Shown here one piece after another: positions 19,423 through 28,474 of a DNA stretch of 64,000 bases (its first letter is position 1; each line of letters starts with the position of its first letter). The notes beneath the pieces are model-generated. The model worked only from the letters and a program-made list of their open reading frames with translations, had not been told where the DNA came from and did no database searches. The position numbers and the translations under genes were made by a program. This stretch comes from an uncultured Acidobacteriia bacterium (GTDB taxonomy: Bacteria > Acidobacteriota > Terriglobia > Bryobacterales > Bryobacteraceae), in assembly GCA_903923395.1 (NCBI GenBank), contig CAIXXM010000147.1, forward strand, positions 42,020 through 106,019, read 5' to 3'.

Positions 19423-21047
19423 CCCCCACTCCCCAGGAGAAGAAAACCGGCGCAGCCCCGGGTCTTCTCAAATCCGCCGGCGTCGTCTCGGCATCCATTG
19501 CCATCAGCCGCATCACCGGACTTCTACGCGAGAGCGTACTCGGCGGCCTCTTTGGTGCCGGTTCTGTCTTTGACGCTTACGTCCTCGGCTACCGTATCCC
19601 CATGTTGAGCCGGGAATTGTTCGCCGATGGAGCTCTATCCCACGCCTTTGTTCCGGAATTTACCAAAACCCAGACCACCCAGGGCCATGAAGCCGCGCGG
19701 GAACTTTCCAACATCATGGGCACCATGGTCCTGCTGATTGTTGGAGTCTTCTGCCTTGCCGGTATCTTCGCCGCACCGCTGTTTGTCGATATCTTCGCAC
19801 CGGGTTTCCAGGCAATACCTGGCAAGCGCGGCCTTGCCATCAACCTGGTCCGCGTCATGTTCCCCTTCCTGCTCTTCGTATCACTTTCGGCACAGGTGCA
19901 GGGGATATTAAATGCCAATCACCGCTTTGGAATTCCCGCGGTCTCATCTGCCATCTTTAACTTGTCTTCCATAGCAACCGGCTTGATCCTGGGACACTTT
20001 ACTTCTCTCGGCACGGTTTATGGCATGGCGGCCGGAGTCTTTCTGGGTGGTGTGGTCCAGTTACTCTTTCTACTCCCCGGAATGTGGCAGCTGGGTTATG
20101 CCTGGCGCCCCGCCTGGAATCTAAGTCACCCGGGAGTCAAACGCATCCTGGTTTTGATGGGACCTGCCATTCTGGGTAATGCCTCTTCTCAAATCAACTC
20201 ACTGGTAAATACTAACTTCGCCGCAGGTTTAATGGATTCCTCCGGCCATGTAATGAATGGCCCTGTAAGCTGGCTGAGTTATGCTTTCCGCTTCCTGCAA
20301 CTGCCCATGGGAGTATTTGCCGTGGCAATCGCCTCAGCCACACTCCCGCGCATCTCGCGCAGCGCAGCCGCGGCGAACTGGCCTGAATTCAGGGAATCGC
20401 TCTCGCGCTCCCTTGTCCTGATTTGCCTTCTGACCATCCCGTCCGCCGCCGGCCTGATTACTCTTGGCGGGAGTATGATCGGTTTGGTTTTCGAACATGG
20501 AAAGTTTCTTCCCTCGGATACGCACCAAACAGCTCTCGCGCTAAGTTGCTACGCTCTCGGACTAAGTGGCGCCGCAACCGTCAAAGTTATGTCGCCAGCC
20601 TTCTACGCGCTGGGTGACGCAAAGACGCCCATGTTAGTAAGTCTCAGCTCCGTGGTGGTAAATGCGATGATCGCCTGGGGATTGATCCACTTCGCGGGCA
20701 TGGGTCACATTGCTCTGGCATTGTCCGTCGCCGCAGTGTCTACCTTCACTTCCATTCTCCTGATCCTTCTCATACGCCCGCGGATCGGAGGCATTCGGGG
20801 CGGCTTTCTTCTGGATAGCTTCTTCCGGATCGCTCTCGCCTCAACAGCAACCGGCATCACTGCCTGGCTCATACGCCTGTTCAGTCACTCCTTCCTCCAC
20901 GGACGCACAGCTTACGTGGTGGATCTTGTTCTCGGTGTCCCGGCCGGTGTCGCAGTCTTCTACGGTCTCGCGACGGTTCTCCATGTGCCGGAACTCGCGG
21001 AAGCCCGGGCCGCAATCCTGCGCAAACGAAAGGCAAAATCCGCCTGA
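19419..21047 (+). CDS. murJ: Lipid II flippase MurJ
   Basis: 542-aa MOP-superfamily protein with about 14 membrane helices that moves lipid II across the inner membrane for peptidoglycan synthesis. Family features: SRITGLLRESVLGGLFGAG, the conserved ADGALSHAFVPEF, and PAILGNASSQINSLVNTNFA. Start GTG at 19419 overlaps the kinase stop (GTGA). Flippases of this group also transport O-antigen precursors, but the N-terminal motif is typical of MurJ. Confidence 0.92.
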   Translation: MTPTPQEKKTGAAPGLLKSAGVVSASIAISRITGLLRESVLGGLFGAGSVFDAYVLGYRIPMLSRELFADGALSHAFVPEFTKTQTTQGHEAARELSNIMGTMVLLIVGVFCLAGIFAAPLFVDIFAPGFQAIPGKRGLAINLVRVMFPFLLFVSLSAQVQGILNANHRFGIPAVSSAIFNLSSIATGLILGHFTSLGTVYGMAAGVFLGGVVQLLFLLPGMWQLGYAWRPAWNLSHPGVKRILVLMGPAILGNASSQINSLVNTNFAAGLMDSSGHVMNGPVSWLSYAFRFLQLPMGVFAVAIASATLPRISRSAAAANWPEFRESLSRSLVLICLLTIPSAAGLITLGGSMIGLVFEHGKFLPSDTHQTALALSCYALGLSGAATVKVMSPAFYALGDAKTPMLVSLSSVVVNAMIAWGLIHFAGMGHIALALSVAAVSTFTSILLILLIRPRIGGIRGGFLLDSFFRIALASTATGITAWLIRLFSHSFLHGRTAYVVDLVLGVPAGVAVFYGLATVLHVPELAEARAAILRKRKAKSA

Positions 21048-21112
21048 AAATGCCCTCACCAACACACTGTGCGAAACAACCCCCGCCCTGCGTCTGTTAA
21101 ACTCCGATCAAC

Positions 21113-21853
21113 ATGATTCCTGACCTCAGAATGGCGATCAAGCTCCAAACACTGGACGACACCGCCATGGTTCTAAGCAAAGAGGTCGCGGCACTGCCCA
21201 AACATATTGCCGAAATCGAGAAGAAGCTGGACTCCCACCAGAAGCGCCTCGACCTCGACCGTGCCGCCCTCGCAGCCAATCAGAGAGACCGCAAGAAGGC
21301 TGAAGGCGATATCCAGATGCAGGAGCAGAAAGTCTCCAAGCTGAAGTCGCAGATGCTGGACGCGAAAACCAATGAGCAGTACCGCGCCTTCCAACATGAG
21401 ATCGAATTCTGTGAGAACGAGATCAAGCGCTTCGAAGAGCAGATCCTGGAATTGATGGGCCGCTCTGAAGCGTTGGATTCTGCTGTCAAAGTGGCTGAAA
21501 AAGCCCTCGCGGAAGAGAAGAAAGAAGTGGATGGGGAAAAGGCCAGAGCCCGCGATCTCACCGCGAAGGATCAGGCCAAGCTCGCCGCTCTGCAAGCGGA
21601 CCGCGCCGGCGTTGCAAAGCTAATCTCGCGGTCTTTGCTCTCAGAGTACGAACGCATTCGCAAGGGCCGCGCCAACGTAGCGGTTGCAGAAGTGATCAAC
21701 GGCCGCTGCAGCAAGTGCAACATGTCCGTGCGTCTCCAGTTCCTGCAGGAGCTGCGGGCCGGCAACGCGATCATGAAGTGCGAAAGCTGTGCCCGCATTC
21801 TCTACATCAATGAGCCGGAAGATTTTTCAGATATCGCCCCGGCCCAGGCCTGA
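21113..21853 (+). CDS. Coiled-coil protein with C4 zinc ribbon
   Basis: 246 aa: a long antiparallel coiled coil (about residues 20-185, rich in Lys/Glu heptads) followed by a zinc ribbon with C-x2-C (CSKCNM) and C-x2-C (CESC). This matches the broadly conserved CT398/DUF164 family, proposed from structure to work in nucleic-acid or secretion-related complexes; its function is not settled. It starts 65 bp after murJ and runs convergent to the next gene with an 8-bp gap. Confidence 0.88.
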   Translation: MIPDLRMAIKLQTLDDTAMVLSKEVAALPKHIAEIEKKLDSHQKRLDLDRAALAANQRDRKKAEGDIQMQEQKVSKLKSQMLDAKTNEQYRAFQHEIEFCENEIKRFEEQILELMGRSEALDSAVKVAEKALAEEKKEVDGEKARARDLTAKDQAKLAALQADRAGVAKLISRSLLSEYERIRKGRANVAVAEVINGRCSKCNMSVRLQFLQELRAGNAIMKCESCARILYINEPEDFSDIAPAQA

Positions 21854-21861
21854 AACCGGCA

Positions 21862-22551
21862 TTACATCATTCGAGCCATCGGCTTGCGCGGCTTCGCGCT
21901 TTCCGGCTCCAGAATAACCTTCGAACGGAAGGGCAGATTCAGTTTCCCGGAATCCTCCACCGGAGCTTCCTGAGCGGGAACCTGAGCCTGTGGCTGGTTC
22001 TGGATCCTTGCCATGAGCCTTTCCATGGTGTTGACCAGGCGTTCCACATTGCGCCCGGTTTCGGCGTTGGAAGTGGCAACGGATTCCAGCGTCACCAATT
22101 GCTCCGCCAGCGTCTGCTCCACTTCATTGATCCGGCCGGAGACTTTCGCATCCATCGAAGTGGCGAAGGCGGCCATGGCTTCATCCTGCCGTGCAGCCAA
22201 CTCTTCGCGCAGATTTTCCCGGAATGCTTCCATCTTTCCTTCGACACCGCTTTCCACCAGCGCACGAAGTTCTGCCTCACGCTCCACCGCGGCTTTTTCT
22301 GCCAGATCCACACGCAGAGCCACAGTATCCACAGCCGTGCTGATCTCTACCGGGGCCGACTCTGCCTTCTGTTCCAGCACCGCCAGACGCGCCAGCAGGC
22401 GTTCCAACTCTTCTTTGCGTTCCGCAGCACGGTTGTCAGGCCCCGCCGGAGCCGTTCGTGGACGGTTCGCCAGCGCGAAGATGGACCCAAGTCCGAACGC
22501 GGCCCCAGTGGCGGTCGCTACCGCAATCGTACGAAGGATCTTATTTGCCAT
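21862..22551 (-). CDS. Membrane-anchored coiled-coil protein, unknown function
   Basis: 229 aa. One N-terminal membrane helix (about residues 6-27, LRTIAVATATGAAFGLGSIF), then a long acidic coiled coil (40-190) and a short Pro-rich tail with a C-terminal RKPMARMM. ATG 22551 is preferred to 22605 because the membrane segment then sits at the N-terminus. No family recognised; it resembles generic cell-envelope coiled coils. It follows the B12 operon on the same strand after 78 bp and may be a read-through gene. Confidence 0.75.
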   Translation of the reverse strand: MANKILRTIAVATATGAAFGLGSIFALANRPRTAPAGPDNRAAERKEELERLLARLAVLEQKAESAPVEISTAVDTVALRVDLAEKAAVEREAELRALVESGVEGKMEAFRENLREELAARQDEAMAAFATSMDAKVSGRINEVEQTLAEQLVTLESVATSNAETGRNVERLVNTMERLMARIQNQPQAQVPAQEAPVEDSGKLNLPFRSKVILEPESAKPRKPMARMM

Positions 22552-22629
22552 AGTTATCGCCTGTTGAAGACTGAGCTTGCAGTATAGGAATTCCACCAGC
22601 GCCAATCAACCCGGCTGCTCCCATAGGTA

Positions 22630-23529
22630 CTAGCCGCGAAAGCGCACCCAAGCCAGCCCTTCCAGCCGGCTGCCATGCCCGTGAAGAATCTCAAGCAGAA
22701 TCTCCAGCGCTTCCACCACCCGTGGACCAGGCCGGTTGAACCAGGAATTGCCATCCGCAAGGAAGACCTCACCCAGTTGCCCGAATTCAGCCCGCTCTGT
22801 GAGCCAGTGCATCTCACCAAGTGTTCGCACCAAGTCAAAACCGCAGGGAGCAATGATGGTCACATCCGGCTTTGATGCGACCAGTTCTTCCCAGGTCATC
22901 CAGGGCGAATGCTCACCTGTCCGTCCGAACAGATTCACGCCGCCAGCCATCGAAACCAATTCAGGGGTCCAATTCCCCGCTGCCATCAGAGGTTCAATCC
23001 ACTCCACCACGGCCACACGGATCCCTGACTGCGGACGTCGAAGCGCTTCCATCTTCCCGCGCAGCCGGGTCACCGCGCTCTCCGCGTCCAAACCCAACGC
23101 GGAACCCACGCGCCGGAAGTCATCCCAAATATCCGCCAGGCAATTCGGATTCAACGGAACAATCTGAGGCGCGCTCTTCAGGCGTGTCGCGATCGAGCGT
23201 TCCACATCCTTCAGGCTAACGGCACAAACCTCGCACTGCACCTGCGTCAGGATGTGTGTGGGCTGCAACTCCTCCAGCACGGCATCGAACACCTCATAGA
23301 TGGACAAGGCATTCCGTGCCGAGGACTTGACCTGCTGGTCAATGGCTCTGCTGTCGGCGTGGATATCGATCAGTGGCTTGGTGCAACAGGGCAGGTGCAG
23401 CACTTCCGGCGGGAAATCGCACTCGTGCGAACGCCCCGCCAGCAACGGGATCCCATCAAGGGCGTGAAGAATTTCCGTCGCACTCGAAAGCAGTGAGACG
23501 ACCCGCGCGCTGTTACGCGGCGTGCTCAT
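22630..23529 (-). CDS. BtuF-like cobalamin-binding protein (no signal peptide)
   Basis: About 299 aa, of the ABC-type iron/B12 substrate-binding fold (COG0614). Typical points: RVVSLLSSATEILHALD at the start, a CDFP motif, CEVC (residues near 100) and PDVTIIAPCGFD. The protein begins directly with the fold: no Sec or lipoprotein signal is seen from either possible start (23562 or 23529), so a periplasmic role would need another route, or the protein is cytoplasmic. It overlaps the upstream DUF6580 gene by 17 bp. Last gene of the riboswitch operon. Confidence 0.82.
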   Translation of the reverse strand: MSTPRNSARVVSLLSSATEILHALDGIPLLAGRSHECDFPPEVLHLPCCTKPLIDIHADSRAIDQQVKSSARNALSIYEVFDAVLEELQPTHILTQVQCEVCAVSLKDVERSIATRLKSAPQIVPLNPNCLADIWDDFRRVGSALGLDAESAVTRLRGKMEALRRPQSGIRVAVVEWIEPLMAAGNWTPELVSMAGGVNLFGRTGEHSPWMTWEELVASKPDVTIIAPCGFDLVRTLGEMHWLTERAEFGQLGEVFLADGNSWFNRPGPRVVEALEILLEILHGHGSRLEGLAWVRFRG

Positions 23530-24064
23530 CGGCGACGCGCAGCCTGGATGTTGCCACACCACGGCTCAACAGAGAGAACAGGCCGAAAATCGCGCCGGAG
23601 TACACCAGGTCACCCAGCAGCGTCCGTCCCCAGAACGGCAGTGCTGCCGCGTAGCAAGCTGTCAGGCCGGCGAGATCCGCACTGTAGAAGTGGCTTCCCC
23701 GCGCTGCCGCTATGGCCCAAATGCCGAAGTTCGTAATGAGGAAGAATTGCAGGCTGCACAGGAACGCCGTGGCTCCCACGCGGACTGCGGTCACTTCCTG
23801 CAGCAAACGGCGCCCCAGAAACACGTTGATCAAAAAGCAAGCATAGATGACCGGGGAGAGCTTGGTGTAACCGCCCACAAACGGGTCCGTCGCAACCATG
23901 ACTGCCAGCGGAATCAAATAAGCCCAGATACCGCGAACTTTCGCTCCTGCAAAGAGTGCGGAACCACCCAGCGGCGTCACATTCGGAGCATGCGGAATCA
24001 GCCGCCCCAAAGCGCTCAGTGCAGTCAGTCCTATAGCGTACATGTTCGAGTTACGGTTCTTCAT
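23513..24064 (-). CDS. DUF6580-like membrane protein, candidate B12 transport component
   Basis: 183 aa, four to six membrane helices, with the N-terminal motif RLIPHAPNVTPLGGSALFAG characteristic of the uncharacterised DUF6580 family. It resembles ECF-type S components in size and hydrophobicity. It lies between the PduO gene and the BtuF-like gene in the cobalamin-riboswitch operon, and no BtuC or BtuD is present in the window. That position suggests it is the inner-membrane B12 (or precursor) transporter; this is inference. Confidence 0.78.
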   Translation of the reverse strand: MKNRNSNMYAIGLTALSALGRLIPHAPNVTPLGGSALFAGAKVRGIWAYLIPLAVMVATDPFVGGYTKLSPVIYACFLINVFLGRRLLQEVTAVRVGATAFLCSLQFFLITNFGIWAIAAARGSHFYSADLAGLTACYAAALPFWGRTLLGDLVYSGAIFGLFSLLSRGVATSRLRVADEHAA

Positions 24065-24073
24065 TTGATTCTC

Positions 24074-24685
24074 CTAGTGCTTCGCCTGACTGGAGGCAGC
24101 CTGATTGGGCTCCCACAGTATCTCCGTTTCCCCAAGCCGATGGGTTGCCCATCTGCTCCAGACAAACAGCGCATCACTGAGCCGGTTTACATATATTAGA
24201 GCATTCTGAACCGTTGCGTCATGGCGCTGCAGTGCTGTAAGTATCCGTTCCACGCGCCGGCAAACGGTCCGGCAGACATGCAACTCCGCATTCAAGCGGT
24301 TCCCGCCCGGCAGCACGAAAGACCGCAGCGCGGGCAAGCCCTCATTCATCGCATCAATTTCACGTTCCAACTGCGCAATCTCCGCTTCGGTCACCCGCGG
24401 TTGCTTCGGATGAACATCCTCCGGCAGCGTGGCGAGAATCGAGCCCAAATTAAACAGTTCATGCTGCACCCGCAGCAGGATCAGCGCAAGTTCCGGCAGG
24501 GCTTCCGCGGAAACCCTGGCCATGCCGACAAAACTGTTCAGCTCATCCACGGTGCCGTAGCCTTCGATCCGCAGATCATCTTTCGGCACACGCTGGCCCC
24601 CCACCAGACTGGTCTCACCCTGGTCACCGCGCTTGGTATAGACGCGATTGATCGCCAGCCGTGGACTGTTGAATGTCTCCTCCAT
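24074..24685 (-). CDS. Cob(I)alamin adenosyltransferase, PduO type
   Basis: 203 aa. It transfers adenosyl from ATP to cob(I)alamin, making adenosylcobalamin. PduO-type features: N-terminal ATP loop VYTKRGDQGETSLVGG, GYGTVDELNSFVG, an Arg-rich helix CRRVERILTAL and the C-terminal NRLSDALFVWSRWA. Its ATG directly follows the btuB stop (TAGATG), with GGAGCAAG as ribosome-binding site inside btuB. In this operon it would capture incoming B12 by adenosylation. Confidence 0.92.
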   Translation of the reverse strand: MEETFNSPRLAINRVYTKRGDQGETSLVGGQRVPKDDLRIEGYGTVDELNSFVGMARVSAEALPELALILLRVQHELFNLGSILATLPEDVHPKQPRVTEAEIAQLEREIDAMNEGLPALRSFVLPGGNRLNAELHVCRTVCRRVERILTALQRHDATVQNALIYVNRLSDALFVWSRWATHRLGETEILWEPNQAASSQAKH

Positions 24686-26869
24686 CTACTTGCTCCTCCC
24701 CAGATCCCACTTCACTCCAACCACTGCGCTCAGCAGCGGCGCAGGATAGCCATAGATCTCCTCGTAGCGTTGATTCAACGCATTGCGCAGGTTTACATAA
24801 GCCGTCAGATTGGAACGCAAGTGATAATTCACATTCAATCCGATGTTCTGATAACCGGGGTTGACGTAGAATCCGCCGGAAGCACCATAACTGGGCTCAA
24901 CATCCAAAGTTTGGCCGCGGAAGTAGCCGGTAAGATTTACGTCGAAGCGGCCCTTGTGCGCCGTGATCACCATGGATCCGGATTGCCTGGGACGCCGCGC
25001 CAGCAACTGACCCGGTGTGTAATAACTCTGCGCCAGCCCCGTTCCATTCAAACCAAGTACCTGCGCCTGCAGCCACGTATAACTTCCCGTGGCGGAGAGC
25101 CACCGAGCGGGGCGAACGCGGACACTCGTCTCCACACCCTCCGTGCGGGCATTATTCAAATTGTCGGTGGAGTATTGAGACAGCTTCGCCAGAGAGCCGC
25201 CCAGGGAAACAATCAAATCCTTGTACCGGTTATGGAACCAGGTCGCATCGAGTGCGATCTTATCTCCAGCCAGACGCTGCTCCACACCGAATTCATAACT
25301 GAGTGAATGTTCGGGCTTCAGCGCGGGGTTATTCGTGAACGCAAGATCGGAACCACCCGGCGGACGGATACCTGTTCCAAAGGACGTATGTAATCTCGTC
25401 TCCGGCTTGACGAAGTAAACAGCAGAAATCTTCGGGCTCGTCTGCGAGTAAGTTGCTGCTGGAAAGTCGGGTCTGGGCGGATAACCGTTCTTATAACCCG
25501 GCACAAACGGGTTCTCAAAGATCTCCCCGCGCACCCCTGCGTTCACGAATAACTTATTCCGGAACTCGAACCGGTTCTCCCAGTAAAGCCCCTGATTGCT
25601 ACGCCGCAGCAGAACTGACCCCAGGTTGGAAGTGATATAGGTGTTGCGGTCTTCCTCACGCTCATAGACAAAGCCACCGGCCATAATCCAGTGACGCGAC
25701 ACGCTGAAAGTCTCCCTGGCCTCGCCGGTCAAACGCAGGTCCTTATTGAAGCTCGTCCCATAAGCGCTCTTGTAAGGGCTATTGTTCAGATAGAATCCGG
25801 CGAAGATATCCTGGCGGAAGCGGTCCGTGATATCCGCCTGATAATGCGCACCATAAGTCGAGCTGTAATTCCGGCTCCGGCTCACCAGATCTATCCCGCT
25901 GAAGTAATGCCGCGGATTGGAACCGTAAGGCCCCGGCTCCCCGACTTCATTCCAGTCATAATCTCCAAACGCAAACAGCCGCTGTTTATTCCAGTGACGG
26001 TCAACAGCAAGATAGAGCCCTTGATTTGTATAGTCACTGTTCCGCACGGCGCCACCGTTGGAGTAATGCGATGCAGCCGCAGAGATGCCCCAGCCTGCCA
26101 ATGTTCCAGACCCATTTAATGCATAACGCTGACTGGTGTGCGTCCCACCTTCCGCGATAACATCGAGCGCCAAACCCTCTGACGGATTTCTGGTAACAAA
26201 ATTCACCGCGCTTGAGATCGCATAAGATCCATAGACTGCGGATTGCGGTCCCCTCGCCACATCAATCTCCTGCAGAGAATCACTGGTGAGATGCGCAAAG
26301 TCAAATAATCCGCCGTAATAGAAGCTGCTCACTGGTATCCCGTTCAACTGCACCAGATTGTATTTGGATTCCCCGCCTCTGGCGAACAGAGACATCACTG
26401 TTCCTGCTCCGCCGCTCTGTGCGATCACAAGTCCGGGAACCTCGCGTAATAACTCAGAAGCCACGGCTTCATTCCGTTCGCGGATCTCTCCAGATGTAAT
26501 TACCGTCACGCTGCCCCCCTGCAAACCCGCGGGTGCATCAATAGCAGACCCCGTTACATGGATCGAATCTGCCACCGGTGCCAGGGCCAGCTCAATGGAT
26601 ACTTCCGTGCCAGGCACTGTTTTTGTGGCGAAGCCGGGGGCGGCAACTCTGAGGTCCACTCCATCCGGAGCCTGCATGGCAAATTTGCCCGCGGCATCGG
26701 TGACCTGCTCGGCCACCACGCCCACACGATTGATGGCGGCAACCTGCGCTCCGGCAACCGGTTTTCTGGAAGGATCGAGCACCACACCATGCAACTCGGC
26801 GGCGCGCAAAGAGAAAGAAATAGACAGCGCACACGCAATGAGCGTGGCGGAAACGTTTCGGAAATGCAT
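24686..26869 (-). CDS. btuB: TonB-dependent B12 receptor (BtuB-like)
   Basis: 727-aa outer-membrane barrel. Signal peptide (MHFRNVSATLIACALSISFSLRAAE), a carboxypeptidase-regulatory-like domain (residues 27-100), a TonB-box-like DSIHVTGS and plug (about 105-225, RGGESKYNLVQLNGIPV), then the barrel, ending in the unusual LGRSK after VGVKWDL rather than an aromatic residue. The N-terminal extra domain is common in Acidobacteriota and Bacteroidota. The upstream cobalamin riboswitch assigns the substrate. Confidence 0.88.
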   Translation of the reverse strand: MHFRNVSATLIACALSISFSLRAAELHGVVLDPSRKPVAGAQVAAINRVGVVAEQVTDAAGKFAMQAPDGVDLRVAAPGFATKTVPGTEVSIELALAPVADSIHVTGSAIDAPAGLQGGSVTVITSGEIRERNEAVASELLREVPGLVIAQSGGAGTVMSLFARGGESKYNLVQLNGIPVSSFYYGGLFDFAHLTSDSLQEIDVARGPQSAVYGSYAISSAVNFVTRNPSEGLALDVIAEGGTHTSQRYALNGSGTLAGWGISAAASHYSNGGAVRNSDYTNQGLYLAVDRHWNKQRLFAFGDYDWNEVGEPGPYGSNPRHYFSGIDLVSRSRNYSSTYGAHYQADITDRFRQDIFAGFYLNNSPYKSAYGTSFNKDLRLTGEARETFSVSRHWIMAGGFVYEREEDRNTYITSNLGSVLLRRSNQGLYWENRFEFRNKLFVNAGVRGEIFENPFVPGYKNGYPPRPDFPAATYSQTSPKISAVYFVKPETRLHTSFGTGIRPPGGSDLAFTNNPALKPEHSLSYEFGVEQRLAGDKIALDATWFHNRYKDLIVSLGGSLAKLSQYSTDNLNNARTEGVETSVRVRPARWLSATGSYTWLQAQVLGLNGTGLAQSYYTPGQLLARRPRQSGSMVITAHKGRFDVNLTGYFRGQTLDVEPSYGASGGFYVNPGYQNIGLNVNYHLRSNLTAYVNLRNALNQRYEEIYGYPAPLLSAVVGVKWDLGRSK

Positions 26870-26944
26870 AGCAACAGCAGCCCTTCGCTGCCGGCCCTTC
26901 TGCCAGACGGTTTTGTCCCCTGGCGGTGCGCAAAACTGCGCCCG

Positions 26945-27115
26945 CGCGGAGTCACAAAGGCCGGTCTCCTGACTTGCGCGTCAACGGTAGCCGTCGCCTT
27001 CCCATCCGAAACCCGGACAGTGGCATTTGACGGAACCTCAGCGCTTACAGTGGCGGGGGCCGTGCTGGATTTCCACCAGCTTCCCAACTACTTCCCTTGT
27101 GCCCGTAAAGCAATC
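26945..27115 (-). ncRNA. Cobalamin riboswitch
   Basis: Leader of the btuB operon on the minus strand. Conserved elements in order: GGTGGAAATCCAGCACG (27077-27061), GCCCCCGCCACTGTAAGCGC (27060-27041) and the B12 box GTCAGGAGACCGGCC (26973-26959). Below the aptamer a small hairpin CAGC-GAAGG-GCTG (about 26890-26878) contains a GAAGGG Shine-Dalgarno-like stretch ahead of ATG 26869, and GCGCAGTTTTGCGC forms another. This suggests control of translation initiation by B12; the exact platform is inferred. Confidence 0.93.
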
Positions 27116-27217
27116 TCAGGATAACAGACCAGATTTTTGTGTCACTGGAAAACACACCCGCAGATCTTCAATCCCACAGACAGGACACGAATCGCGGAAT
27201 ACCGCTACTCTGGTAGT

Positions 27218-28438
27218 GTGGTGCCGTTCCGCACGTCCTGTCTCCTGCTCGCGACTATCCTTGTGTCTTCGTGCAATGTTGCGAAAGATGCCGGTCCGCC
27301 GCCACTTGGAGAGGCTTTTGCGGGTCCCGCCAAGCTCATCCTTCATACCGACATAGACCCCAAGTCTCCTGCGGCAGCCACTGTTCCCCACGGTGAAAAG
27401 CTGGAAATCCTGCAACAGAAGCGCCGCTGGTACAAAGTCCGGGCAGCCAATGGCTCTTCCGGTTGGACGGATGACCGGCAGCTCCTCGATAAAGCGCAAA
27501 TGGCCCGACTGCAAAGCCTCGCCAAAGAGGCGGTCGGCTTGCAGTCACAAGGGATTGCCACGGCGTTTGACACTCTGAATATCCACACAGAACCCAACCG
27601 CTTTTCGCCCAGCTTCGTGCAGGTGAAGGAAGGCGAGAAGATGGAGATCCTCTCGCACAAAGTGATGAAGAGGGAACCGCCCCCGAAGCGTCAACTGGTG
27701 CCACCGCCGCCGAAGAAACCCAAAGGGTCCAAAAAGAAGAAGAAATCCAAGATCGACGTGCCGGAGCTTCCCCCGCCTGCTCCCCCGTCGCTACCTTCGA
27801 ACTGGCTGGCACTCTCCCGGGAGCGGGGAGTGCCTGTTGCCGACATCGCCGACGAGCAAACGCCGCAGGACGATTGGATGCTGGTCCGCGTACCCTCCGG
27901 CCAAACCGGCTGGGCGCTCACCGGCCGCCTCTTCATGGCCATACCCGATGACGTGGCCCAATACGCGGAAGGTCACCGCATCATGTCCTACTTCTCGCTC
28001 GGCAAGACCACAGAAGGGGGCCAGACGAAAGACATTTGGCTTTGGACCACCGCAGTTCGCCTGGCGCAGGATCATGACTTTGACAGCTACCGCGTCTTCA
28101 GTTGGAGCGCGCGCCACCACCGCTACGAGACTGCTTTCATTCAGCGCAGAGTCAAAGGCTATATGCCTGTTCTGGTCAAGCCGGACTCGTTCTCCGTTTG
28201 CATCGAACTTGCCGATGGCCGGCGCGTTCGCAAACTTTACAGTTTGAATGGAACCAGTGTCCGTCCCGCAGGCGAACAGCCGTGCAAACTTTCCGGGGAA
28301 GATCACCAGGAGATCCCGCAGCAACTGGTCGATGCCAACGCGGCGAAGCCAGCCCCAAGATCTCCCCAGGGTTGGCTCGGCAAAGCGCAGGACCGTATCA
28401 AGACCCTCTTCCAACGGAAAAAACAGACTGGAATCTGA
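27218..28438 (+). CDS. SH3-domain lipoprotein
   Basis: About 406 aa. Lipoprotein signal with lipobox LVSSC (Cys 19 from GTG 27218), followed by two SH3b-like segments (about 35-100, LILHTDIDPKSP to SSGWTDDRQLL, and 125-250), separated by a Lys/Pro-rich linker (PPPPKKPKGSKKKKKSK). SH3b domains usually bind cell wall. A TACTCT -10-like element ends 6 nt before the GTG and there is no ribosome-binding site. A frame from 27137 would extend it into the riboswitch flank and is unlikely. Divergent from the B12 operon. Confidence 0.72.
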   Translation: MVPFRTSCLLLATILVSSCNVAKDAGPPPLGEAFAGPAKLILHTDIDPKSPAAATVPHGEKLEILQQKRRWYKVRAANGSSGWTDDRQLLDKAQMARLQSLAKEAVGLQSQGIATAFDTLNIHTEPNRFSPSFVQVKEGEKMEILSHKVMKREPPPKRQLVPPPPKKPKGSKKKKKSKIDVPELPPPAPPSLPSNWLALSRERGVPVADIADEQTPQDDWMLVRVPSGQTGWALTGRLFMAIPDDVAQYAEGHRIMSYFSLGKTTEGGQTKDIWLWTTAVRLAQDHDFDSYRVFSWSARHHRYETAFIQRRVKGYMPVLVKPDSFSVCIELADGRRVRKLYSLNGTSVRPAGEQPCKLSGEDHQEIPQQLVDANAAKPAPRSPQGWLGKAQDRIKTLFQRKKQTGI

Positions 28439-28474
28439 TACCTTCAGAGCGAAGACTTCATCCAACGGACTAAC

